From an uncultured Ruminococcus sp. (GTDB lineage Bacteria > Bacillota > Clostridia > Oscillospirales > Acutalibacteraceae), in contig UQQD01000012.1 in NCBI GenBank assembly GCA_900543095.1, positions 1 to 55,008 on the forward strand: 55,008 nt of DNA. The letters run 5' to 3'. Made by a program: the position numbers and the translations under genes. Under the pieces are notes generated by a model. The model saw nothing but the letters and a program-made list of their open reading frames with translations, searched no databases and was not told the origin of the DNA. Shown piece by piece: positions 8,383 to 15,620 of the stretch (the first letter of the stretch is position 1; the number at the start of each line of letters is the position of its first letter).

Positions 8383-9351
8383 TTATACCGAAACATATTT
8401 TCCGCTTATATTAACCGCTTTGAACTTTTTATCAACTGCACTGAGGTTTACGTCATCGCCAATGACGATAAATATTTCCTGACCGTTTTCTATCGGTGAC
8501 GTCACGGCTTTTTCACGGGTGGCGTTTAACTCTATCCAGCCGTTGTCCCCCTGCATAAAACCTTTTATGCGGTATATTTTACCGCAGGCATTATCGCCGA
8601 TAATGTCGTTAATTGTGGGGACAAGCTCAGCTTCGGGCATTCTGACGTGCATAATGTAATGCGTTGCGGATCTGATAGTTTCGCTTGAGTACAGCTTGAC
8701 ATACTCTTCAAACCGCCAGCCCGAGTTTTCAAGCAATGCAAAATCATCGTCGTCAAGATTGCTCCAGTCCTTTGCAAACACATCATCCGCAGCAATACGG
8801 CGTTTACAGCTTATATTTTCAAGCGCTCTGTTGATATGGTACGATATTTTGCAAATTTGAGCATTTGATATGTTGCCGTGAAGCTTGCTGATTATCACTC
8901 TGCCCGAACACGCCGCCTCAGAGCCGAGCAAAAATTCCATTTGCTTTGAAAGCTCATTTTCAAGCTCGCCGTCAACCACGGTTAAAACACTCCCCGGCTC
9001 ATACCAACGGTCAAGCGGATCTTCACTCAGGGTATCAAAAAATTCGTCCATATCGAAAATTCCCGACGGTTCAACTATAACCCTGTCAAACCCCTGCATA
9101 CCGAGCGTTATCAGCTTTGTTTTAAAGCGGCGTTTATGACAGCCGGGATCACCGCCGCCCGCTATCATTTCGAGCTGGCAGCTATCGTCCTCAAGCTCCT
9201 GCAAAAGCATCATATCCACATTTACCGCACCGAAATCATTTTCGATTATCGCAATTTTTCTGCCGAGCCGTTTTTGGTATTGAGCATACAGCTTTATAAA
9301 CGTAGTTTTTCCAGAACCTAAAATTCCTGTTATCAAATCGACTTTTATCAT
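8383..9351 (-). CDS. COG0523 (CobW/YjiA-type) GTP-binding protein lacking the usual CxCC motif
   Basis: G3E-family GTPase of 322 residues. Family members often act as metallochaperones or in metal homeostasis. Walker A is GILGSGKTT (9-17), with the early ENDFGAVNVD segment and a VEPSGIFD switch region. COG0523 proteins usually have a GCxCC metal-binding motif after the first strands. Here the equivalent stretch reads GGGDPGCHKRR with only one cysteine. Start chosen at the ATG at 9351, which follows GGTG and gives the usual N-terminus MIKVDLITG. It begins 16 bases after the TfoX-like gene, so the two are probably co-transcribed. Metal and client are unknown. Confidence 0.85.
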   Translation of the reverse strand: MIKVDLITGILGSGKTTFIKLYAQYQKRLGRKIAIIENDFGAVNVDMMLLQELEDDSCQLEMIAGGGDPGCHKRRFKTKLITLGMQGFDRVIVEPSGIFDMDEFFDTLSEDPLDRWYEPGSVLTVVDGELENELSKQMEFLLGSEAACSGRVIISKLHGNISNAQICKISYHINRALENISCKRRIAADDVFAKDWSNLDDDDFALLENSGWRFEEYVKLYSSETIRSATHYIMHVRMPEAELVPTINDIIGDNACGKIYRIKGFMQGDNGWIELNATREKAVTSPIENGQEIFIVIGDDVNLSAVDKKFKAVNISGKYVSV

Positions 9352-9367
9352 CTTTTCACCGTCTTTC

Positions 9368-9688
9368 TCAGGGAAGTTTTTTTGGCTTTGGCACAGGCAG
9401 CTCATCATACACAGCGTCAAACAAACTTTTTAAAAAGTGCTTATCTTCAACTTCATCAACCAACAGCATTTCCTTTGCACCATCATAGGGAAGCTCGTAT
9501 TTGGCGTTGGGCATAAGCTTCTTCGCGGCGTTTACGGGCTTTAAAAGTAGCCTGTCGTCATAAATTCCGCCGACGATTTTGCCATTGTAATAGAGTATAT
9601 ATTCGCCCATCATTGACCTGTAGGAAATTTCGTCAAGATTTGAGAGCTGTTCCAGAATAAAACTCAGATAATCTTTGCTTGATGACAT
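9368..9688 (-). CDS. TfoX/Sxy N-terminal domain protein
   Basis: Small cytoplasmic protein of 106 residues that fits the TfoX N-terminal fold: SYRSMMGEYILYYNGKIVGG followed by DRLLLKP and the LPYDGAKEMLLVDE segment. The C-terminal helical domain of the competence regulator TfoX/Sxy is absent, as in many stand-alone Firmicutes homologues of unknown role. The ATG at 9688 follows a GGGAGGA site. A frame extension to 9820 would cross the promoter region. First gene of a two-gene unit with the COG0523 GTPase. A role in competence should not be assumed. Confidence 0.8.
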   Translation of the reverse strand: MSSSKDYLSFILEQLSNLDEISYRSMMGEYILYYNGKIVGGIYDDRLLLKPVNAAKKLMPNAKYELPYDGAKEMLLVDEVEDKHFLKSLFDAVYDELPVPKPKKLP

Positions 9689-9728
9689 AATAATCCTCCC
9701 ACTATTTATACTTGATTTTATAATGATA

Positions 9729-9734
9729 ATTATA
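9729..9734 (-). promoter_or_regulatory. Putative -10 of the tfoX-like/COG0523 unit
   Basis: Perfect TATAAT on the minus strand about 40 bases before the start codon. The matching -35 (TTGTGT at 17 bases) is poor. Confidence 0.4.
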
Positions 9735-9801
9735 CCATTTTTCATATTGTCACACAACAGCAAAAGGTCTTCCGGTTCAGAAAGCCTTTTGAATCTATCC
9801 G

Positions 9802-9922
9802 ACAGATTGTAGCAGTGCAAGGGAGCGTCAGCTCCTAAGGGGGGTTAAATGGGAGATTAAAACTCCCACCTAAATTCTAAAGTGTCATCCGCCTAAAAGG
9901 CGGGTGACACTTGCACTTAGAT
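9802..9922 (+). repeat. Structured dispersed repeat, copy 1 (left hairpin missing)
   Basis: Outer stem AGTGCAA (from 9814) / TTGCACT (to 9917) encloses three hairpins: GGAGC-gtca-GCTCC, TGGGAG..CTCCCA, and GTGTCATCCGCCT-aaa-AGGCGGGTGACAC. The 5' hairpin found in copies 2 and 3 is reduced to a short GACAGATTG remnant. It abuts copy 2 head to tail, the shared junction being CTTAGATT. Confidence 0.85.
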
Positions 9923-9925
9923 TTA

Positions 9926-10093
9926 AATCGGAGCAAGGCTCTGCTTTGCTTGCAAAGAGCAGAACTTGCGATAGATTGCAAACAGTGCAAGGGAGCGTCA
10001 GCTCCTAAGGGTTTAAGTGGGAGATTATAACTCCCACTGAAATTCTGAAGTGTCACTCGCCTAAAAGGCGGGTGACACTTGCACTTAGATTAT
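9926..10093 (+). repeat. Structured dispersed repeat, copy 2 (full length)
   Basis: Starts ATCGGAGC with a long hairpin (GCAAG..CTTTG / CAAAG..CTTGC, 9934-9969). The outer stem AGTGCAA / TTGCACT (9984-10085) then encloses GGAGC/GCTCC, GTGGGAG/CTCCCAC and a 12-13 bp hairpin GTGTCACTCGCCT / AGGCGGGTGACAC. The conserved tail CTTAGATTAT contains the stop codon of the permease gene on the opposite strand (10085-10087). Stretch 9689-10084 holds no gene besides these repeats and the promoter at 9729. Confidence 0.88.
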
Positions 10094-12634
10094 ATCTTCT
10101 TTTAGTGTTTCTACGATAGTATCTTTCTTGGTTTTGTTTACCGAATATATCATAGTCAGGCAGATTATTGCAAACACCACTGCGATAACTATAAGATATA
10201 GCCGCCGGTTTATTATAAACGGAATGGTGTTTTGTGCAATGCTTTGATTCATCAAAAAGCTGAGAAGAATACTTATCGGAAGCGCAAAAATCAGAGCCTT
10301 TATTCCGTAAAGCGAGCTTTCAAGCATTATCATCTTGTTAAAGCCCTTTGGCGTTACACCTACGGATTTAAGCATTGCAAATTCTTTTTTCCTTGCCGCA
10401 ATACCGGTTGATATTGTGTTTATGATATTTGCTATGGTGATAAGTGTTATCAGCGCAACAAAGCCATATACGAACACTTCAATAATATACACGACTGTAT
10501 TCATCGTCTGAAACTGTTCCGCTAAATCGTAGACTGTTACAGTTTGAAAGTCAAAGGCCTCAAGCGCCTTTTTAAGCTCCTTTTTAACATCACTGTGTGC
10601 TTTGGTTTCAATACCTGCAAGATAAACAAGATTTTGTTTTATATCATCGCTCACACAATTATAATATGCAGAATACGGAACGTAAAACGAAATTGACTTC
10701 TGAGGATTAAGTTTGCAGGCTACCTTTGAACCGTCATACTTTATTTCACCCGTTACCGTAAAATCGGCACCGAAGTCGTTTTCGCTAAACGAGCTTATCT
10801 TTGCACCGATTATGCTGTCATTGAACACCTTTCCGCCGCCTGCGTTGTGACTTATATTGTTCATCACAAGGGCGTTTAGTTCTTTGCCGTAGTAATCGTT
10901 ATAATCTATTCCGTTTGATTTGCAAAGATCGTTGAATTTATCGTCGTCAAGAAGATTGATAAACACCTGGCAGGTACTGTTGAAAATATTTTTATAGGCG
11001 TTTGTAAGATGATCGCTGTTTGTAAGGTCATCAAAGCCGTCGATTTTACCTCCTACCCTAAAATAACCGGAGCTGGTGCAGTAATAATCATCTATACCGC
11101 TTGTCGAGTCGAGTATATCGTTCAGTTTATCCTTGCTTTCATATTCAACGCTGACCTGTATCTTATAGGGGATTTCTTCTTCAAGATTTGCCGCCGATAA
11201 AAAGATTTGACAGAAGTAATTGCACGACAAAAACAATATTACGGACAGTGCAATAGAAATCGTGATAACCCTTGATTTTCTGCCGTTGCGTTTTATGCTT
11301 TTGTGGGCAAGCTCTCCCTCATATCCGAAAATTTTTCTGATAAAAAACGGGGTTTTCAGTTTGTGCGGCTTTGCCTTGATTTCCTGTCTTTGCCTGATTG
11401 CGTCAATCGGGGTGATCTTTGATGCCTTTACGGCAGGAACGACCGAAGCGATAAATATTGTCAGCACGCTGAAAATAATTATGCAGATTATTGTCCACAA
11501 CGGAACAACAGTATTGATAGTCAGGTCGTTGTCTTGCAGTCCCCTTATCATTGCTGTACCGATAATCTGATTGCCGATATATTTGAGCGTTACGGAAATG
11601 CCGAGTATTCCTGCTCCGATTCCGAGGGGAATACCGATGAGTCCGAATAAGAATCCCTCAAAGTATATCGAGCCTCTTTTTTGGCGTTTTGTTGCGCCTA
11701 CCGAAGCAAGCATACCGAGATAACGCACCCTTTCGGAAAGCGACATTGCAAAGGCGTTGTATATAAGCGCCACAGACGCTATGACTATAATTATCAATAT
11801 AGTTGCTATCATCGGCAAAAGAGCCGCAAAACTGCCTCCGTCATCATAGGCAAAATAACAGTCAAGTATTTCGTTGTTGACAGAACAGCTTTCTCTTGTA
11901 ACCCCGACCTCGTTCATTATGTCATAAACGACGTTGAGTGAATTGCTGTTCAGTTCTTTAAGCTTGATTCTTGCACAAGCCGAAGAAAACGGCTCGCTGT
12001 CATCAAAGCCGCAGATAATACTGCAATACTGATATGTCGCATAGTTATTGTGCATTATGGCGGTAATTTTGAACTGCCTGTTTTCGGAAAAATTAAGCTT
12101 CTCATTCTTTGAATATTCGTCCGAGCTTATTTCATCATCGCTCAAAGAAGCTCTTTCGTCAATAGGAACAGTAACCGTATCGCCAAGCTTCCAGTCAAGC
12201 GAATTGTCATCTATAAAGCTTTGTTCAACTGCAATTTCGCCCGAATTCTTCGGGATCTCGCCGTCATACTTACCCGTAAATATCAGCTTGCTGTTGTTTG
12301 TGTCGGACACAAGCATTGAGCCTGTGCCGAGCTTGTCGCTCTCCCTGTTTTCAAGCTGATAGTTGATGCTTTTCATTGCGAAAAGTCCGACTGTGTCTAT
12401 TCTTTCATCGGACTTTAGTATTTCTATCTGACGCTTGTCAACGCTTGCAATTTGCAAAACACTGTCGCCGTCAAGCATTACAGATATATCAACAAACAAA
12501 TTAAGAAACGATGCGATTGCAACAAACACGGCGGTTATCATTGCAACAGAGATGCAAACGCCAAGTGCGGTTATTGCGGTTCTGCCCTTGTTTGCTTTAA
12601 GGTGGCGCAGAGTGAGTTTGTTTACAATTCTCAA
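10085..12634 (-). CDS. FtsX-family ABC transporter permease (MacB/BceB-like)
   Basis: Membrane subunit of 849 residues with duplicated FtsX architecture. An N-terminal transmembrane helix (about 17-40) leads into an extracellular domain, then three helices (about 275-410). A second single helix (about 450-470), another extracellular domain and three last helices follow, giving about eight segments. Such permeases with a partner ATPase export or sense antimicrobial peptides or lipids rather than import nutrients. Start codon overlaps the ATPase stop as ATGA. The last two isoleucine codons and the stop lie in the tail of repeat copy 2. With the linked kinase and regulator it forms a Bce-like sensing/detoxification module (inferred). 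Confidence 0.88.
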   Translation of the reverse strand: MRIVNKLTLRHLKANKGRTAITALGVCISVAMITAVFVAIASFLNLFVDISVMLDGDSVLQIASVDKRQIEILKSDERIDTVGLFAMKSINYQLENRESDKLGTGSMLVSDTNNSKLIFTGKYDGEIPKNSGEIAVEQSFIDDNSLDWKLGDTVTVPIDERASLSDDEISSDEYSKNEKLNFSENRQFKITAIMHNNYATYQYCSIICGFDDSEPFSSACARIKLKELNSNSLNVVYDIMNEVGVTRESCSVNNEILDCYFAYDDGGSFAALLPMIATILIIIVIASVALIYNAFAMSLSERVRYLGMLASVGATKRQKRGSIYFEGFLFGLIGIPLGIGAGILGISVTLKYIGNQIIGTAMIRGLQDNDLTINTVVPLWTIICIIIFSVLTIFIASVVPAVKASKITPIDAIRQRQEIKAKPHKLKTPFFIRKIFGYEGELAHKSIKRNGRKSRVITISIALSVILFLSCNYFCQIFLSAANLEEEIPYKIQVSVEYESKDKLNDILDSTSGIDDYYCTSSGYFRVGGKIDGFDDLTNSDHLTNAYKNIFNSTCQVFINLLDDDKFNDLCKSNGIDYNDYYGKELNALVMNNISHNAGGGKVFNDSIIGAKISSFSENDFGADFTVTGEIKYDGSKVACKLNPQKSISFYVPYSAYYNCVSDDIKQNLVYLAGIETKAHSDVKKELKKALEAFDFQTVTVYDLAEQFQTMNTVVYIIEVFVYGFVALITLITIANIINTISTGIAARKKEFAMLKSVGVTPKGFNKMIMLESSLYGIKALIFALPISILLSFLMNQSIAQNTIPFIINRRLYLIVIAVVFAIICLTMIYSVNKTKKDTIVETLKEDII

Positions 12635-13314
12635 CCCATACTCACCTCATCTCCGGTTATCCTGCCGTCTTCTACAGATATAATCCTGTCGGCAGAAAGC
12701 GCAATCTTTTCGTCGTGGGTGATTATGATTACGGTCTGGTTGTTTTCCTTGTTGAGCTTCCTCATCAGAGAAATAATCTCCCTGCTGTTTTCGCTGTCAA
12801 GATTACCCGTAGGCTCGTCTGCAAGCATAAGCGCAGGGTTGTTTACCATCGCTCTGCCGATTGACACCCTCTGCTGTTGTCCGCCCGAAAGCTGATTTGG
12901 CAGATATTTAAGCCTTTTTTCGAGTCCGAGCCTTTCAACAAGGCTTTCAATCATCTTTTTGTCAGGCTTTCTGCCGTCAAGCAAAAGCGGCAAAGTTATG
13001 TTTTCTTCAACCGTAAGTATAGGGATAAGGTTATAGAACTGATAAATAAGCCCTATTTGTCTGCGCCTGAATATTGCAAGCGCAGTTTCGTTCAGTGTTG
13101 AAATATCGGTGTTATTGATTATTACGCTTCCGCTTGTCGGAGTGTCAACTCCTCCCAGAATATGCAGTAATGTGGATTTTCCCGAGCCCGAAGGGCCGAT
13201 AATTGCGACGAATTCTCCCTGATCTACAGTGAATGATACATTGTCAAGAGCCTTTACCATTGTTTCGCCCTTGCCGTAAACTTTAGAAAGATTTTTAACC
13301 TCAAGTATTTTCAT
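12631..13314 (-). CDS. ABC transporter ATP-binding protein (LolD/MacB/BceA type)
   Basis: Cytoplasmic ATPase of 227 residues, the normal length for this class. Walker A GPSGSGKST, signature LSGGQQQR, Walker B LMLADEP and the ITHD switch histidine are all present. A strong AAAGGAG site precedes the ATG. It is separated from the kinase gene by 80 bases that hold a promoter and four 11-bp repeats, so it can be transcribed both with the kinase and alone. It drives the FtsX-type permease encoded directly downstream. Confidence 0.93.
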   Translation of the reverse strand: MKILEVKNLSKVYGKGETMVKALDNVSFTVDQGEFVAIIGPSGSGKSTLLHILGGVDTPTSGSVIINNTDISTLNETALAIFRRRQIGLIYQFYNLIPILTVEENITLPLLLDGRKPDKKMIESLVERLGLEKRLKYLPNQLSGGQQQRVSIGRAMVNNPALMLADEPTGNLDSENSREIISLMRKLNKENNQTVIIITHDEKIALSADRIISVEDGRITGDEVSMG

Positions 13315-13329
13315 TGTTCTTTCTCTCCT

Positions 13330-13402
13330 TTCGCCGCTTATAATATAATTTCAATATTACTTTTTAATGACTTTTAAATTACATTATCGTCACATTACAC
13401 TA
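13330..13402 (-). promoter_or_regulatory. Internal promoter with four phased 11-bp operator repeats
   Basis: On the plus strand four consecutive 11-mers start at 13359, 13370, 13381 and 13392. They begin ACTTTT, ACTTTT, ACATTA and ACATTA. Exact 11-bp direct repeats are the typical binding pattern of OmpR/PhoB-type regulators such as the one encoded upstream. On the minus strand a -35 TTAAAA and a -10 TATTAT at 17-base spacing follow immediately, placing the repeats over and above the -35 of the ATPase-permease genes. The last repeat overlaps the kinase stop. Confidence 0.7.
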
Positions 13403-14387
13403 TCGCTTTATAAAACCGTACCTCAAAGGTCGTTCCGACTCCTAACGTACTGTTTACTTTTATAACGGCTTTCTGCTTTTCAAAAATAGTTTTTGCAAGC
13501 GCAAGACCAATGCCTATGCTGTTTTTTGAACTGTTCTTGCCGTAATAGAACCTCTCAAAAATATGAGGAAGATCCTCTTTTGAAATTCCGCACCCGTTGT
13601 CGCTTATGAATATGCTGTCATAGATATTTGTACTGCCGCTCGTTATGCTGAGCGTGCCTCCATTGTCGGTATGTTCGATACAGTTTTTTATTATATTTCC
13701 AAATGCTTCAATGCTCCAGTTTTTGTCGCCGTTAAACACAAAATCATTCGCCGTATTTTCAAGTCTTATGTTCTTAAACTCAAGAGCAATTAAAAACGGC
13801 GTAAGGCTTTCGTTTATGACGTCCTTGACCGACTGCTTTTCACTTTTCAGCTCTATTGTGCCTGCGTCAAGCTTGGAAAGCTTCAGCAAAGTTATAATAA
13901 GCCACTTCATTTTATCAAGCTGAGTTTCTATTATTGACAAAAACTCCGCGCGCTTTGCTTCGTTGCTTTCATCTTTAAGCAAGTCTGTCATCATCATTAT
14001 TGAGGTCAGCGGAGTTTTGATTTGATGAGAAATATCCGCAAGCGACTCTGCAAGACTTGTCTTATCCTTTGCAAGCTTTTCCTTTTGAGTTTGCAATATC
14101 GTTATCACCTTGTACAGGTTGTTTTTCAAAATAGACAGTTCGCCCTCGGTATTTTCGTTTATATTAAGGTCGTAATTGCCCGAACAAACCAAGGAAAGGT
14201 AGTTGTTAAGCTCATTTATCTTTTGGTAGCGCTTTTTTGTGTAAACCAAAAACACCGCTGTAACACATAGCCCGAGCAAAAGGCAGAGTGCTCCGCAAAA
14301 GGCATCTAAAGCAAAGCAGACCGCCGAAAAAACGGCAGTCAGCGCAAGAGAAATTATCAGTATCATTTTTATGTCTTTATTAATCAT
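13395..14387 (-). CDS. Sensor histidine kinase with two transmembrane helices (BceS-like)
   Basis: Membrane kinase of 330 residues. Two hydrophobic segments (about 8-26 and 31-49) are joined by only a few residues, so there is no extracellular sensor domain. This is the intramembrane-sensing layout known from BceS/LiaS-type kinases that sense through their ABC transporter. His121 lies in the H-box ADISHQIKTPLTS. The N-box IIKNCIEH, G1 DNGCGI, F-box FERFYYG and G2 GIGLAL follow. The ATG at 14387 overlaps the regulator's stop by 8 bases. A TTG at 14393 is also possible. It is predicted to phosphorylate the regulator encoded upstream. Confidence 0.9.
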   Translation of the reverse strand: MINKDIKMILIISLALTAVFSAVCFALDAFCGALCLLLGLCVTAVFLVYTKKRYQKINELNNYLSLVCSGNYDLNINENTEGELSILKNNLYKVITILQTQKEKLAKDKTSLAESLADISHQIKTPLTSIMMMTDLLKDESNEAKRAEFLSIIETQLDKMKWLIITLLKLSKLDAGTIELKSEKQSVKDVINESLTPFLIALEFKNIRLENTANDFVFNGDKNWSIEAFGNIIKNCIEHTDNGGTLSITSGSTNIYDSIFISDNGCGISKEDLPHIFERFYYGKNSSKNSIGIGLALAKTIFEKQKAVIKVNSTLGVGTTFEVRFYKAIV

Positions 14388-15057
14388 TTTCAATCACATA
14401 GCCGATACCCCGAACGGTTTTTATAAACTCAGGCTCGGTCGGCTCCTCCTCAATTTTATCTCTGAGTCTTTTAATATAAACGGTAAGAGTGTTTTCCTCA
14501 ACAAAATCGCCCGTAACATCCCAGATATTTTCAAGCAGCTTTTTGCGTGACATAACAACTCCCCGATTATTCAGCAATATAAGCAAAAGGCGGTATTCAA
14601 GTGCAGTCAAGACTATTTCTTTTCCGTCCTTATACACCTTGGCTTCGTTTGTGTTTACTTCAAGATTTTTGATATTAATAACGCCGCTCTTAAAATCCTT
14701 GTTGTATCTTCTGAGAACGCTTTTTATTCTGAGCATAAGCTCCTTTACTCTGAACGGCTTTGAAATATAGTCGTCTGCGCCCAGTTCAAAGCCCATAACC
14801 ACATTTACTTCATCATCGTAAGCGGTAAGAAATATCACGGGCAGATCGCCGTGCGATTTTATTTTTTTGCACACATCATAACCGTTGCCGTCGGGCAGGG
14901 TTAGGTCAAGAATATAGAGCGCAAATTTTTTGCTTTTGATTATTTCCATTGCCTGTGAAACGGATTTTGCGTGAGTTACATTATACCCTTCGTTGTTAAG
15001 CGAATAGCACAGACCTATGCCTACGGCCTCATCGTCTTCAAGTAAAAATATATCCAT
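14380..15057 (-). CDS. OmpR/PhoB-family response regulator
   Basis: Cytoplasmic transcription factor of 225 residues. The receiver domain (1-115) has the acidic pair EDDE, the phosphoacceptor Asp51 in YILDLTLPDGNG, Thr in FLTAY and Lys in SKPF. A winged-helix DNA-binding domain (about 128-222) ends GIGYVIEND. GGAGG precedes the ATG. First gene of a regulator-kinase-ATPase-permease unit. Its likely target is the 11-bp repeat array in front of the ATPase gene. Confidence 0.93.
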   Translation of the reverse strand: MDIFLLEDDEAVGIGLCYSLNNEGYNVTHAKSVSQAMEIIKSKKFALYILDLTLPDGNGYDVCKKIKSHGDLPVIFLTAYDDEVNVVMGFELGADDYISKPFRVKELMLRIKSVLRRYNKDFKSGVINIKNLEVNTNEAKVYKDGKEIVLTALEYRLLLILLNNRGVVMSRKKLLENIWDVTGDFVEENTLTVYIKRLRDKIEEEPTEPEFIKTVRGIGYVIEND

Positions 15058-15081
15058 AATATACCTCCGAAAGGTTATTTA

Positions 15082-15246
15082 CATCGGAGCAATGCTTTGC
15101 TTGCAAAAAGCAAAGTTTGCGATAAATTGCAAGCAGTGCAAAGGAGCGTCAGCTCCTCAGGATTTTAGTGGGAGATTATAACTCCCACTAAAATTCTGAA
15201 ATGTCACCCACCTAAAAGACGGGTGACATCTGCACTTAGGTTATAA
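15082..15246 (+). repeat. Structured dispersed repeat, copy 3 (full length)
   Basis: Full copy from CATCGGAGC to the tail CTTAGGTTATA. It has the 5' hairpin CTTTGCTT / AAGCAAAG, outer stem AGTGCA / TGCACT, GGAGC/GCTCC, GTGGGAG/CTCCCAC and ATGTCACCCACCT / AGACGGGTGACAT. The closing pair of the last hairpin is A-T here but G-C in copies 1 and 2, a compensated change that supports selection on structure. It lies between the predicted promoter and start codon of the response regulator gene, in antisense orientation. Confidence 0.88.
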
Positions 15247-15255
15247 TTTTATTTT

Positions 15256-15293
15256 ATCATATCAACAGCATAACTTCCATTACAAAATTGTAA
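15256..15293 (-). promoter_or_regulatory. Putative regulator-operon promoter overlapping a perfect palindrome
   Basis: Minus-strand -35 TTGTAA (15280-15285) and -10 TATGAT (15256-15261) at 18-base spacing. The -35 lies within the perfect palindrome TTACAAAATTGTAA (15280-15293), an operator candidate. Transcription from here would carry repeat copy 3 in its 5' leader. Confidence 0.45.
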
Positions 15294-15337
15294 GTATGAA
15301 AATAAAACTAGCTTTACCTTGAAAAGCAATGTATTTC

Positions 15338-15366
15338 TTGACAAAACTACTGATTTCATATAGAAT
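15338..15366 (+). promoter_or_regulatory. tRNA-Arg promoter
   Basis: Perfect TTGACA (15338-15343), 17-base spacer and TAGAAT (15361-15366), 20 bases before the tRNA. Confidence 0.8.
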
Positions 15367-15385
15367 AAATAAATGTCAATAATAT

Positions 15386-15462
15386 GTTTCCGTAGCTCAG
15401 CTGGATAGAGCGACCGCCTCCTAAGCGGTAGGTCGGGTGTTCGAATCACCTCGGGAACGCCA
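15386..15462 (+). tRNA. tRNA-Arg (anticodon CCU)
   Basis: Full cloverleaf of 77 nt including an encoded CCA end (15460-15462). The acceptor stem pairs GTTTCCG with CGGGAAC. The D arm is GCTC/GAGC. The anticodon stem ACCGC/GCGGT carries loop CTCCTAA, giving CCU, which reads the arginine codon AGG. The T arm contains TTCGAAT. It stands alone, with its own promoter and terminator. Confidence 0.96.
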
Positions 15463-15469
15463 AAAACTC

Positions 15470-15510
15470 CGCCGAAAGCTCTGTAAAATTAGTGCTTTCG
15501 GCGTTTTTAT
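15470..15510 (+). terminator. Terminator of tRNA-Arg
   Basis: Ten-base stem CGCCGAAAGC (15470-15479) / GCTTTCGGCG (15494-15503) followed by TTTTT. Confidence 0.9.
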
Positions 15511-15557
15511 AAGATTTGTTTATCAAAATCATACTCAATAAAAAATTGATTTTCTTG

Positions 15558-15612
15558 TTGACTTTTGAAAATAAATGATATATAATACTAATTAAGAACT
15601 TATCCTAATAAG
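15558..15612 (+). promoter_or_regulatory. perR-like promoter and inverted repeat
   Basis: TTGACT (15558-15563), 17-base spacer and perfect TATAAT (15581-15586). Downstream is an inverted repeat CTTAT-ccta-ATAAG (15599-15603 / 15608-15612), just before the AAGGAG site. It is A/T-rich like Fur/PerR operators, so autoregulation is plausible but not shown. Confidence 0.6.
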
Positions 15613-15620
15613 GAGAAGAA

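Noticed and set aside
9802..10093. CRISPR array
   Set aside because: Only two long units with internal hairpins, no short repeats separated by unique spacers, and no cas genes.
15249..15449. 66-codon frame on the minus strand across the tRNA
   Set aside because: Its first third is the antisense of tRNA-Arg, a frequent false gene in annotations.
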